Positions 63,999 through 64,000 of a stretch of 64,000 nt of DNA are shown one piece after another. The position numbers were made by a program, and so were the translations under genes. The stretch covers positions 39,677 through 103,676 of the forward strand of contig JAJZAT010000006.1 of NCBI GenBank assembly GCA_021799275.1. The letters run 5' to 3'. Under the pieces are notes generated by a model. That model was not told the origin of the DNA. It ran no database searches and was given only the letters and a program-made list of their open reading frames with translations. Source of the DNA: Bacillota bacterium. Its GTDB lineage: Bacteria; Bacillota; Sulfobacillia; JAJZYS01; JAJYTV01. The stretch's first letter is position 1. Each line of letters opens with the position of its first letter.

Positions 63999-64000
63999 CC

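Overview
The window is about 64 kb of high-GC DNA from a chromosome of an endospore-forming Bacillota (Firmicute) lineage. The evidence is sporulation genes (a SpoIID-type protein, a SpoIIQ-like M23 protein, split spoIIID, ytaF, mbl), gram-positive riboswitches (c-di-AMP ydaO type and SAM-I), strong Shine-Dalgarno sites with many GTG and TTG starts, and a Bacillus-like gene order prfA-prmC-ywlC-ywlE/rpiB-ywlG ... atp operon-ywmB-murA. A deep-branching, possibly thermophilic high-GC clade such as the Sulfobacillus/Thermaerobacter/Symbiobacterium group would fit, but that placement is inference. LAYOUT. 1-9.9 kb: a partial SLH/Ig-like surface protein, a SIMPL protein, MinC, a VirD4/TraG-like ATPase overlapping a replication-relaxation protein (a conjugation-type pair), a YtaF/MntP-like membrane protein, an NCS1 nucleobase-type permease convergent with a NiaR regulator, a polysaccharide deacetylase and a small Myb/RsfA-like protein. 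10-21 kb: a SpoIID protein, a GT20 glycosyltransferase (trehalose-6-phosphate synthase type) under a c-di-AMP riboswitch, a GH15 enzyme, lysine 2,3-aminomutase, a MacB-like ABC exporter pair and the lipid II flippase MurJ. 21-31.5 kb: glpX, an MntP-like exporter, rpmE, NUDIX, then the translationally coupled prfA-prmC-tsaC-(ywlE::rpiB fusion)-ywlG-comEB-MazG-like set, then tagO/wecA and UDP-GlcNAc 2-epimerase. 31.6-40.6 kb: the complete F1Fo ATP synthase operon atpIBEFHAGDC, ywmB and murA. 40.7-53 kb: a frameshifted GH18 glycosidase and a long leftward catabolic operon (Liv-type ABC transporter, TetR regulator, ketoacyl-synthase-III-like enzyme, acyl-CoA synthetase, hydrolase, aldehyde dehydrogenase), with an enoyl-CoA hydratase upstream. 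53-59.2 kb: spoIIQ-like, interrupted spoIIID, mbl, fabZ, and metK behind a SAM-I riboswitch. 59.2-64 kb: a diguanylate cyclase, a zinc-ribbon protein, a decayed group II intron 3' end, DnaA-box-like repeats, a large nested palindrome and an ISL3-type transposase. MAIN FINDING. The gene for the mother-cell regulator SpoIIID is split. Its first nine codons lie at 53850-53876 and the rest at about 55944-56177. The 2.07 kb between them encodes a large serine recombinase that stops next to the 3' half. Joining the halves at matching short sequences restores an 84-residue SpoIIID in register with the known protein. This looks like a minimal skin-type excisable element in spoIIID, predicted to be removed during sporulation. 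The 5' and 3' spoIIID fragments were found by reading; neither is a complete ORF. OTHER POINTS. Three genes appear to use starts outside ATG/GTG/TTG (CTG for minC; ATC for the MntP-like gene and possibly the GH18 gene). The aldehyde dehydrogenase lacks the usual general-base Glu. Several promoters contain clear dyads.
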